A stretch of DNA of 64,000 nt. Origin: Linnemannia elongata. Its lineage: Eukaryota; Mortierellomycota; Mortierellomycetes; Mortierellales; Mortierellaceae. Position numbers and translations under genes: made by a program. A model generated the notes under the pieces. The model saw only the letters and a list, made by a program, of their open reading frames with translations, did no database searches and was not told the origin of the DNA. Position 1 is the stretch's first letter. The number at the start of each line of letters is the position of its first letter. Of this stretch, positions 53,932 through 64,000 are shown piece after piece. The DNA is taken from contig JAXBDG010000002.1 of the NCBI GenBank assembly GCA_036320915.1, positions 1,550,001 to 1,614,000 of the forward strand, in the 5' to 3' direction.

Positions 53932-56253
53932 GAGTTGTCCTTTATTATTTTTTCTGCCTAGTCATAGTTTTATAGGAGTGTTAAGTCCACTTCGTCCTTG
54001 TACATTATCTTTTCCTTGTTTTTTATACCCCTCTCTTCTCAAAAACGTTTTAACATAAAACAATCATGCTTCTTTGTAACAATAAAAACGACCTCTCAAC
54101 AAACAACCTGCTCGTGTATTGGTATTTGTGATAGTGGCAAAACACCCTTTGCTCAAATGGCGACGGTTAGCTGTGTATGTTTTTTTTCTTTCCTCAGCTT
54201 CTTTCATCTTACAAGGTAGGTTGTAGTTTGTTGCTGGCTCATACGTGGAACAAAATCTTAACTTCCTGCCCCCTCTCTCGCTGTCGTTTTGCCTCCTGTT
54301 TCGATATCCGCAGCGCAAAACTACATGGACGGGAGACGTAATTTTTTTTGGCGAAGGCATAAAATTACACGGCGTGAGACGGCAAAAATGTTCAAGTTTG
54401 CTCACTGCCCCACCTGCCCTTCATTGTTTTGTTGTCATGCATGTCATGCGGAAGAAAGGAGATGGAATACCAGACAGACAGAGAACAGATGGACAGACGG
54501 ACTGCTCAGAAATATTGCAATAAACAAAATGAAAGTAAGAGGAAGGAAGCGAACAGTGCCAAGCCAGGGAAGTAGGGCGAGAGAGGGAAGGGAAGAGGAA
54601 GGGAGGGAAGGGAGGGAGGGAGGGGAGGAGGGAGGGAGGGAAGGAGGGAACAACGTCTCACCTCTGTCAACTCTTCTATTAAGAATGGCGAGGGCGCTGT
54701 GGACAGGGTTGGTCAAATGGTCAGATGTGAGAGCGTGTGCTTGTGAGTTGCATATTGTTTAGGGAAATGAAGAGAGAAGGAAGGACTGGAAGGGAAAAAA
54801 GGGACATATCAAAACATGGATGGCAGGATATTGCGCCCTGGGAGGGTAGAATGATGAGTGAGGAGGGCGAGTAAAATGAAGGCGCTTTTGAACAGAGAGA
54901 GTTCTTGGCGGGATATACTTCGCCACCACAGTATAGGATAAGATAAACTTCATTTCATTAGGGAGGAACGGGAATGCATGAAATGCTTACCTTGCAGATT
55001 GCAGACAAGGAGGAGGGACCGTGGCGGTGAGCAGGGCTGTGCGAGGTAGTCATGGACGTTTTCTTGTCTATCAGATACTTCCATGGTAGATGGTAGCATG
55101 GTTAGCTGGGGAGCGAAAACGAGTTGGGGTATGAAGGTGAAAGGGAAAAGGCGACATGAAAAGGATAGTTAGAGAAAGAGAAAGGAAGAGTGGGAAATCA
55201 AGAGAGAGAAAGACGAAGGCGAAGAAGAAAGGAAACAGAAAAAAAAAGAAAGGAAAATGGAAAGAGTCCCGACGTGTTTACAGACTACGGGTCGTCTTTT
55301 ATAGAAAGTGATAAAGGTAGGCGGGCTTAGACAAGCCCCAGTGTTTTATGACTTCGCCAATCTTCGCAGGAAATGTATAAAAAGGGAGGCTGATGCGCTC
55401 ACCCCTTTCCGTTCATAATAGTTATCATATTCCTGTAGTACAGAACCACCAATGGCGTAGCAGGCAGATAAGAATCCACTCAAAGACATCGCTCTTTCAC
55501 TCACTGTGGTAAGTCCGCAGTATTTCTCTCTTACCACATCCATTTTGATTCATTGCTATTGTTGTGATGTGCCTTTGGCCAAGCAAGGACGCTGGACACA
55601 GTGGCAGAAACAGGATTATAAGCTGGACCTGGGTCTTTAGGCAGAAAAGGGTATGCATTTGTCGGGGGCCTTGCTTTGCACGTGTCCTACTTGACCTGGA
55701 CATGCCTTTGCGTACTCCACACCCGAACAGTCAGATACGATCAGTAAGTTGAACAACTATGATGACCGTTTTTTCTCTGCTACCCTCGTACCGCCATGCG
55801 TAAGAAGTACGATCGTTCCTTTCTTCGTCGACGATATCTCATCACATGACTCTTCAATGATCGTCCGGCGATGATATGACATCCTTTTTTTTTCTAAATT
55901 AAGGAGCACAAAACGAGGGAGTACCCTGCACGTCATCGGGCGCCTTATGTGTTATTTTGTGTCTTTGCCCTCTATACTCGCCCCCGTCCTCTTCCTCTTC
56001 CCTTCCTCTCTGCACTTTGCCTCGATTTTCCTCTCTTCCCTCGCCCTCCCTCTCTCTCTTTCTCTTCTTCTGTTTTATCTTGTGTTCTTGTTGCTGTTTG
56101 TTATTTTGTGTTGTTACCTTTCTCAAGTCTACCTTCGACTTCGACTTCGTCTTCGCCCCTCGCCCAAACCCTCTCTCTCATTCATCGCCAACACAAACAT
56201 AAACACACGCCCTCTTTTTTCTTTTCCTTTTTTTTTCTTTTTTTTTTTTCTCC
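53932..56253. other. Intergenic region between the two zinc-finger genes
   Basis: It holds a purine-rich (GGGA)n-type run at about 54595-54650, with potential to form G-quadruplexes, scattered GA-rich DNA, and a CT-rich leader from about 55970 that precedes the second zinc-finger gene. No gene was recognised; open frames are low in complexity. Confidence 0.55.
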
Positions 56254-57990
56254 ATGAATTCCTACCAGCCTTCCTCTACTTCGTTCTCCTCCTCTTCCGC
56301 CCCTCCTCCTCCTTCTTCCTCCTCAACTTCGTCATCCTCTTCTTCCATCAGCACATCAACTGCAATTGCATCGACCTCGACCTCAACCTCAACACATCAC
56401 CACCACCCTTCAACGGCAACCTCAAGCACAAGCACAAGTGCAAGCTCAAGCTCAACCACCAAACCGCAAACCGTCCGTCTCTCATTCACACGACTCGCCA
56501 GCAGAGAAAAGAAACAGATGCCCCTAGTCTACACAAAGAGCGTCGCCATCCAGACGACCACCCCTTCGCCCTCTCCTCCACCTTCGCGTGCATACTCATA
56601 TTCCTACAAATACTCTCGCTCCCCCTCACCTCCGCCCACCTACTCGCGCTCGCGCTCGCCTCTGGCCCCAACCCGTCCCCGTTCAACTCTATCCACCACT
56701 TACAACTACAACGACTACGACAACACCTACTCTCGGTCGCCCTCGCCAGGACAAGCTTCCGCGTCAACTTCGGCTGCTTCTTCATCTTCTGCCGCTGCAG
56801 AGCATCAGCAGCTGCAACATCGTCCATATCAACATCATCATCACGGGCGTCATTATCCTCAGCACGAGCGCCATCACCAGTACGAGCACTACTATCCACA
56901 ATACGGTCATTATGAGCGCCAAAGGTATCCATACGGTCATGGCCATGCATACGGTCATGGACATTTGCAAGGATACGCTCAAGACTATCCTGACGCTGCT
57001 TATGAGTACCCTTACCTAAGCAGGCATCATCGACATGACTATCACCAACAACTCTACCGGCAAGAAAAGACAGAACGACGATCTTCTTCCCCAACGGTAA
57101 CAACTAAAGTTGAACCCATGGAGGAGCAACTTCCTGAACAGCAAGCGCTGGAGCCATCATCGTCACCAATATCATTAGCAATGGCAACGACGGCGGCAAC
57201 AGGCACAGCAGCAGCAGCATCAGGAATCCAACGCCAGCTTTTGCCGAGAGCAGACGCCCCGGTCCTTCCTGATGCTCCAGCAACAACTCCAACAACAAAA
57301 ACACTCACAATAGCAGCAAAACCCAAACCAGCACTTTCAAATATGACACCGACAGGACGAGAGCGCAAGCCGCCACGCACGCCAAAGCCCAAGAAGCAGC
57401 ACGCCTGCCCAGAATGCTCCCGCATCTTTACTCGTCGTTGCAATCTCCAATCTCACCGATTGACCCACACCAACCTCAAACCTTTTCCCTGCCCACAATG
57501 TGGCCAGTCGTTTGCGAGAATCTATGACATGCGGCGTCATCATCGGATTCACGGCCAGAGCGAGGACGACAAGCCTTACAAATGCCCTATGTGCCCTCAA
57601 GCGTTCCGTCGGATAGAGCCCCGAGTCCGCCATATGCTCTCTACGCATGGTGTCGCCGTTGGGTCCCGTGGAGTCGGTGGTCATGGTGATGCGGGCATTG
57701 ACGGCGGTGCCGCTGCGTCGATGACTTCTACTTCTCCTACGGGCGATTCTTTCTCTTCCCCCTCTCTTCAGTCCCATCCTTACGACGAGGAGTACGATTC
57801 TGATGAGGAAGAGGATGAAGAAATGGAATTGGACACGGAGATGAAGGAGCAGCAGCAGCAGCCACTTCGTTCCTCGACAGGAGGAAAAGAGGCCGAATAC
57901 CCATCTCAAGCAGCGCCATTCCAAGCCCGGGATGAAACTGAGCAGAGGGAGGAGAAACAGCGTCAATCGATGGAAGTCGAACAACAATAG
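56254..57990 (+). CDS. C2H2 zinc-finger transcription factor 2
   Basis: Intronless, 578 residues. Three C2H2 fingers at about residues 383-466 (CPEC...HRLTH, CPQC...HHRIH, CPMC...HMLSTH) align with those of the gene at 52726, including CNLQSH and YDMRRH. The N-terminal half is very low in complexity: Ser/Thr/Pro tracts, then a His/Tyr/Gly-rich section (about 190-270), then Pro/Ala/Thr. A basic segment (GRERKPPRTPKPKKQ) directly before finger 1 may be a nuclear localisation signal. After the fingers comes a Glu/Asp-rich and Gln-rich tail. The start follows a T-rich tract, and the first exon could begin elsewhere if an intron is hidden in the CT-rich leader. Tandem duplicate of factor 1; targets unknown. 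Confidence 0.8.
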   Translation: MNSYQPSSTSFSSSSAPPPPSSSSTSSSSSSISTSTAIASTSTSTSTHHHHPSTATSSTSTSASSSSTTKPQTVRLSFTRLASREKKQMPLVYTKSVAIQTTTPSPSPPPSRAYSYSYKYSRSPSPPPTYSRSRSPLAPTRPRSTLSTTYNYNDYDNTYSRSPSPGQASASTSAASSSSAAAEHQQLQHRPYQHHHHGRHYPQHERHHQYEHYYPQYGHYERQRYPYGHGHAYGHGHLQGYAQDYPDAAYEYPYLSRHHRHDYHQQLYRQEKTERRSSSPTVTTKVEPMEEQLPEQQALEPSSSPISLAMATTAATGTAAAASGIQRQLLPRADAPVLPDAPATTPTTKTLTIAAKPKPALSNMTPTGRERKPPRTPKPKKQHACPECSRIFTRRCNLQSHRLTHTNLKPFPCPQCGQSFARIYDMRRHHRIHGQSEDDKPYKCPMCPQAFRRIEPRVRHMLSTHGVAVGSRGVGGHGDAGIDGGAAASMTSTSPTGDSFSSPSLQSHPYDEEYDSDEEEDEEMELDTEMKEQQQQPLRSSTGGKEAEYPSQAAPFQARDETEQREEKQRQSMEVEQQ

Positions 57991-60900
57991 TTTGTTGGTA
58001 TGAGTCTTTTCAACCCACAAAGAGGGGTAAGGCCAAAATGAGCGCAGGGGTGTTGCAGCAAAAAGACGAAGAGAGAAGGGGCGAATGACGGCAAAGGATG
58101 TGAATGAGGGGTGAGAGCGTGTAGGAGTGTGTTGTGTGCAGTCCACTCGCCTTTGTCATCGCCCAACATTTTTTCTTTCCTTTCCATATTCCTTCTTGTC
58201 GTTCGCAAATAAAAAACAATAAACAAAACAATTGCATTCATCCAAAACAACAACAACAACAAAACGGACGACGATATTTCCATGCGTTCCCTTGTCCCCC
58301 CCCTCTATGTATGTACCTCTCGTCTTGTTGTTTGTGAGAAAAATAAATCGAATGTGCTAGCCTTTTCCCTTTCACTCTCATGCCATGTCTTTTCCGTTCC
58401 TGCTCCCTGTTTTCATCCCTCCCTCTGCGCTTTTTCTCCCTGCCTGTCTGTCTGTCCCCCGCTGCCCGATTTTGACGGCGGAGATAATCGAGCCACCCCC
58501 ACTCACCCACCCTTTCCAGTACGACCTATCATATGTCATTTTTCTTGGTTTTTTTATTTCTTTTGTGAGCAGCACAGACTGCACAATAATGAGGTTTCTG
58601 GAATATCGCATTTTGGCGAGTGGCAATGGAGTTGGAAGGGATGGGTAAATAAAACGACTGTGAGCACAATTAGCAAAGCTTTATTGATGTCTTGATCGCA
58701 TCTGATACAGAAACACAATGAGGGAAGGTGGGCGAGGGCGAAGAGTTGATGTTTTTTATGGTGGAAACAATTGCGATTTTGGCAGGGCGAAGACTGAGGG
58801 CGAACGAGACAGGAGGGTTTGTGTATGGAAAATGGAAAGCGAGAGAGCTGGAGGAGGAATGGGCGGAGGGTTGCGTCGAGGGGGAGAGAGATAGGGGTAT
58901 GATGAACATACAGGCTATAGGGTATTATCCGTCAAGAGACGAGAGAGGGAGGAGCAAGCGATGAAAAGAAGAGGAGGATCGAGGAGGATTGTGAAGTGGA
59001 GAGTACGGGTGACGGAAAGTGGGCGTATCCTGTTGCCGTTTTCCTTGCTCCCTTCTGTTTTCTTTCTTTCTCTCGCTGCATGAGAGAGTTTGCTAACAGT
59101 CTGCGTGCCGTCGGCGCCCGTTGTTATCCTCTTTTTAGGCAGCCCAATCGGTCATGTACTCCTCACTCTGCCAGCGGATGTGTCTGAAGGAGGAAAGAAA
59201 AACTCGACTTACTCTTACTCTTTTCTCACGCACACATTCTCTCTCTCTTTCGCCTAACTTTGCTATCCTTCATTTATACGCCCACACACACACTCGCCGC
59301 AAACGCAAACACAACACGCGCAAACACACCAGCATACAACAAGCAAAATAGCAAACAAGAGAACAAGACAACCAGGCAGGCTGAGGGCAAAGCGTGAGGG
59401 AGGCGTGCAAAACATGCGCGTCAGCATGATCTGTTTGTTTTCTTATCACGATTTCCTGTTTTTTTTACGCCATTTCCCTCCCTCTACCCTGTTTTTTCTC
59501 TGTTATTTGGATCTCGCTTGCCAAGCCCAATGGCCTTTCGCCACAGGTCTAGGGTCGATACTTTCTCTTGATCCTGAAAATGAGAGACAGGCAGAGAAGG
59601 TGGGTGAGAGAGAGAGAGAGGCAGTGCAAGGGCTTTTATCGCTACTTTTTTCTCTTGTTGCCCGTTTCTCTTGATGGATGGAAGGCGTGGGAGGGGAGGC
59701 GGTGTGCTCAGGTTATTTTTTGCGTGGTGTAATTAAGTCGACAAAGGAGATTGATTTCTTTTTGGACTTTGGAGGTTTGTAGCAGAAGTAGAAGTTAGAC
59801 AAGAGCTGCGGTAAAAATGAGTACTAGATGTATATACAAGGAAAGGATGGACCCGCTCTGCACTTTTCATCCCTTCCATAGACAGGAAGTCATCATGTGG
59901 CTTGGAATCTCGAAACGTGATCTTTTTTTTTTTTTTTCACTTCCTCGGGGAAACAACCTTACCATGCACCTCTCCAGGCACGAACCGTTCAGCCTCATTT
60001 CTGGACCGAAAAAAGAACAGAACGGTCAACTCTCTTTTTATTCTCAAGTATGTATATAAGCTGTCGATGTAGCTTATAATCTCCTTATCACAACACTCGC
60101 CTTTCCTGGGGAATGAGATGCGAGGAAGCCTAGGCCAAGACAGAGATGAGAAGACGGAGACACCGTGATATACAACCAGTCTCATCTCAATCTTTCTCAC
60201 CCTCCGTCTCTTTTATTTTTTTTTCCCCTCCACAAAGATCGTTGTGCCGTTCTTCGTTGTCCTCTTGTCTCTTTGTCTCGAACGCTCGCTCGATGTATGT
60301 CTCCGATGTTGTTGTCTAGGTAGAACAACAGACTATCGGCTGCCGTCTTGGCTTCAACATCTCAATTGACTAAGAAACAGGAAAACAGACACGATGGCAA
60401 GTGTAAATGCGCTCAAAAATAACGGGTCCTTGCTCATGATAATCCTGTTTTCTTACTAATCGTATCAACCTCCCTTGTTTTCGTTCGAAGAGAGAGGGGG
60501 GGAATGGGTAACAGAGTGAGAGGGTTGAAGGGCAAGAAAAGGAAGGAGTCGAAGGAATGTAAACAGGAAAGAAGACTATCGAGATATAGTCTTGGAGAAA
60601 CCTTCCTCGCAGGGTTAAATGCCGTGTGTTGTCTCTTTCATCATAGTTATCATAGACCTCCTCCTCTCTCCTTTATGCCCCTTTCGTGCCACACCACCTT
60701 CTCTAATCATCAGGCACTATAGCGTGAACCCAGCGTAATGTACCTGCCATTTGTAACCAGGGACCACATCCTTGCCTCCTTTCAACTTGAACGACAACAA
60801 GAAACTATTACCTGCTCCAGTTGTTGTCAACGACGAACATCGTTGATAATCATTTTTCATGCCAAACAGCAAGAGGTTTGAGAGACGTGTGTCGTGTGGA

Positions 60901-62977
60901 TAGGTAATGGCATGAATGTACTCCAAGGTATGTCCCCCACACACGTCCATTATTCATTGCATCCGTGTTTTTTTCCCTCCTTTTCTGTTCTTGGAACCAC
61001 CTCTGTCTATATGCCCCTCTCTTATTTTTAACATTTTGTCTGGCCTTTCGTTCACAGTTCCCAGTGAGCATACACACACATACACACATACACCCCCTTC
61101 CACCCCCTTTACTTTTCCTCTGTTCCTATCTGGTCACATACCAGTTAATCATTGCCTTTACCTCTTTCAATTAGAGATATCTTGAGTACTTTTTCTCAAA
61201 GGTGTGAATTATCCACTTTTCTGGCTGACGGACCGTCCCACCCTCTCATTCATTTTTCTCTACTTTTGTCAGTTATTGTTCTTTTTGGTAACCACCTTGG
61301 CTCCTTTCCATTCCAACTCTCGCCATCATCACCCCTTTACTTTCAATTACAACCCTCGACTTGTATCCTACTTCTGGTAAGCACGTCCAACACTCTTATC
61401 CGCTTTCACTCTTTCGATTTCTTATGTCTCACCTGGAGGGGAATCGACCTCAGGGCCATTGTGCGAAATGAGGGCAGAATTCAACCTTTGTGAGCAATCC
61501 AACAACCATTCCTTGTTAAATTTGTCTAAGCATTTTGGGTAGCTGTAGTCTGTTTGCCGCCAGCAGAACAAAATAAAAAAGGGAGAGTCCCTGCTGCTTC
61601 TACTAGTCTGTCGCCTGGGGTCCAATATAAAAATCGCTGTATCTGGCTGGTGCCCTTTGCTCTTTTATTTATTTTCGTTCCTTCTCTTTCCTCTTCTTTC
61701 CTCCTTCTTTTTCTTCCTACTGCCTCTCTTCTCTCTTTCCTCTCCTCCTCCTTCGCTCCCTTTCAGATTTCTTGCCTTTTTCTTCTCTCCCCTCCTTCCA
61801 TCCTCTCATCTTTCCTCCATCTCTCACTCTCGCTGTTATTTTTTACCCTGTTTTAATCCTTCACCAACAAGCCTGTTGCCGTGATTTGTTTCAGTCGCGT
61901 ATGTATCATATATACTTCAGAAACTTAATATCTGTTCTGTCACACCATCCCAAAACGTCTTCGCCCCTCTCTTCACCTCAAAAGAACTGTTTGGGTGCTA
62001 AGCCCATCAACCCCTATACCCGATTCTTCTCTTCTGCACTTCTTTATGCTTCTCTGTAAAAACACACAGCGCCCAAACACACGCCATTGACAACATCGCT
62101 CTTAGAGACCAGTAAACTGGATCATCCTACATTCGCTTTACTTTGGCGCCGAGATGATCTATGTTTTCTCTTGACTGTGTGTATTGCATTTGTATCCCGC
62201 GATTATGCTTTGCCCTTTCTCTCCTCCTCGGCAGGCCAATTGGACATCTCTCTTTTTTTGATGTTGTCTCTCGGCACCCGCTACTACCTCCACAACCACC
62301 GCAAATCCCCAACATCCTCTCATATATTATGATGGTTAAGTAGCATCGGACACGAAGAGAAAATAGCGACAAGAAAGAGGATTCCACGATCATCTTTTAC
62401 GTTTGCTTTTACTCTATAACCCTAATAGCACCTGTATCGTGCGTGCAATGGGATAGTGCCCCATCTCTTCGATCATTTATTGAAATATCTAACCACTAGT
62501 TTCCCTTTATATTTTCTACTCGCTCTGATAGTTACCCTACCCTCTTTCGCGCCATTGCAATTGCTATCGTCCTGCCACCATCCTCCTTTATCCCTTCATC
62601 TCCTTCCCCTTATAATCCTCACCTTTTTTCTCCTTCGACAACCAGTATCTCTTTCTCCTTACCATTAATTTCTTTATCTCTCTGTCCTTCTTTCTTCTTC
62701 CCCTTCCTTTTCTCTTGTTCGTCCCTCCTTCTATTCTTTTCTTTTTTTCGCTCTTTTCCTTTCCCTTGTCCGTTCGCAACGAATCACCATCCAAAAAAAC
62801 CCACTTCACCGCACCCGCACCTTTCTCTCGTCTTCTTTGTTTTGAGACACACTCACCTCTTGACACATCACGAGTTGAATAATACATTTCCCTTTCCTTT
62901 CCCTCCCCCCCTTCCTTTGTCCTCCTCTACCTCACCCATCAACTCGACCTTCAGCCTCCAGCAAAGAGAAAACAAGC
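57991..62977. other. About 5 kb without a supported gene
   Basis: The sequence is dominated by CT-rich and GA-rich tracts, short microsatellites and poly-T runs. All open frames are short and change composition with the strand. The last 1.5 kb (about 61.4-62.97 kb) is strongly pyrimidine-rich and looks like the promoter and leader of the downstream transporter. A non-coding RNA cannot be ruled out. Confidence 0.5.
58208..58213 (+). terminator. Polyadenylation signal of zinc-finger gene 2
   Basis: AATAAA about 218 bp after the stop codon, followed by a second AATAAA-like motif a few bases later. Motif-based only. Confidence 0.4.
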
Positions 62978-64000
62978 ATGGAGGATAGCTACCTGTGGGC
63001 CAAGATTCAGGCCTATTATGGCGAGACAAAATACAATGGAACAGCGCAATCAATCCAAAAGGACAGGACAATAATGGGGAAACCGTTCAAGCGATGGTAC
63101 ATCGCCCCCGCTGCCATGGTCTTCCAGGCCATTTGTGGATCTGTTTACGCTTGGTCCGTCTTCAACCTCCCCATCGACAATGCCATCTACGGCTCCGATC
63201 AGGTAATCCTTGGCGTTGCTTTGACGTCTGTTTTTTTGCCATTCATTGTGCGAGTGAGAGTGCAATGTAAACCAGGTTATTCTGAGTGGAGATTGATATA
63301 CATGGAGTCAGAAGTAAAGCACACGATTTTGCCATGGTCATCCAATTAGGACTACACCTTGCATTCTTGGTTGCTCTTTTCTTTTTCTTTTTGCCTATCC
63401 TTCTTTGTCTTTTCTTTCACATTGTTCAACATGCAGGCCTCCTCCTACTTTTTCTCTCTCTTTGTTATTGCTGGTCAACATCTCCCTCCCCTTTTCCTAC
63501 TTAACCCCCTTCATCCCCATCCATCCATCCATCCGGCAGCAAACACATATATGTTTGTTTTTCTGGGTTCCCTCCCTTTTTTTTTCTCTTCCGCGTTTGG
63601 TTAATGTTGTCGCTCCCCTTCTGTCTTGTAACTATAGTTGCCTCCCCTCCTTTCCCTTCTGCCCCTTCTCCTTTTTTTATCCAATCGTTTCTCGCGTTTC
63701 TTCTTTCCCCTATATCCATCCCCCTCACTCTCTTTCTACGCAACAACAACAACAAAACACACACACACACACACACACACGCACAAACACACATATCCAT
63801 CCACCTCCTTGAAAATTTTCTCTCTCATTTTCTGCCCTTCCTTTCACTTTCAAAAATGCCCAACTAATAACACCACTGTGGTATACACACATGAATCACG
63901 TCCTACAAACATAAAATAGAAAGTAGCACCAATCACGTTCTACATCAACATTGGATGCCTCGGACTGGCTGCTTCCTTGCTCGGTCCATGGCTGGAACGG
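62978..64000 (+). CDS. MFS transporter, oxalate/formate or monocarboxylate type, 5' part (runs off right edge)
   Basis: Exon 1 (62978-63202, 75 codons) begins MEDSYLWAKIQAYYGETKY and includes RWYIAPAAMVFQAICGSVYA and WSVFNLPIDNAIYG, the first membrane helix and following loop. A 717 bp GT-AG intron with a long (AC)n run follows. Exon 2 starts at 63920 in the same phase with KVAPITFYINIGCLGLAASL and then LGPWLER, the second helix. The W(Y/L)xxPxA start, GSVYAWSVFN and GPWLER pattern are typical of the OxlT-like branch of the major facilitator superfamily, secondary transporters of organic acids. Substrate cannot be told from this part. The remaining helices lie beyond the window. Confidence 0.8.
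63757..63780. repeat. (AC)n microsatellite in MFS intron 1
   Basis: A clean AC dinucleotide run inside the 717 bp first intron of the transporter gene. Similar CA runs occur in the long SSE1 intron. Confidence 0.85.

Overview
This 64 kb window comes from a fungus. Its genes are split by many short GT-AG introns, it has long CT-rich and A-rich leaders, and there is no bacterial-style operon packing. The protein set fits an early-diverging fungus of the Mortierella type: F-box proteins with a Cys-rich tail, 28-residue LRR arrays, TRP-like channel families and paired C2H2 factors. I infer this lineage from protein character and have not tested it. No tRNA gene, complete rRNA gene or CRISPR array was seen.

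Layout. (1) 1-11.4 kb, housekeeping and stress genes: the 5' part of an Hsp110/SSE1 chaperone (minus strand) faces a complete eleven-exon GCN2 eIF2-alpha kinase (plus strand) across a 2.8 kb shared upstream region. (2) 11.4-15.8 kb, sparse: a decayed-looking gene (about 13.0-13.7 kb), a short F-box protein (15.07 kb), and a 48 bp piece of the 5' end of the large-subunit rRNA gene in reverse orientation. (3) 15.8-51.7 kb, one 36 kb cluster with every gene on the minus strand. Its main family is a roughly 1,450-1,630 residue protein with a disordered N-terminus, a propeller-like region, six membrane segments arranged like a TRP/polycystin channel, and a coiled-coil tail. Two copies are intact (A and B), one is full length but carries three nonsense codons (C), one is a truncated relic (E), and one intact paralogue has only the non-channel part (D). 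Between C and E lie three tandem 4.57 kb modules. Each has an F-box/LRR gene, a MITE-like element with about 160 bp inverted ends and, on its 5' side, a channel gene or channel remnant. (4) 51.7-58 kb: two intronless paralogous C2H2 zinc-finger genes on the plus strand. (5) 58-63 kb: about 5 kb without a supported gene, then the first exons of an MFS transporter of the oxalate/formate or monocarboxylate type, cut by the window edge.

The 36 kb cluster is the likely undescribed system. It combines a tandem sensor-channel family with LRR genes whose repeats are nearly identical in DNA yet vary at predicted surface positions. It shows birth-and-death turnover: intact, solo-sensor, nonsense-bearing and truncated copies, all with the same intron positions. 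The repeats look like the high-internal-conservation arrays known from fungal recognition receptors. A recognition or sensing role is inference; nothing in the sequence identifies a ligand.
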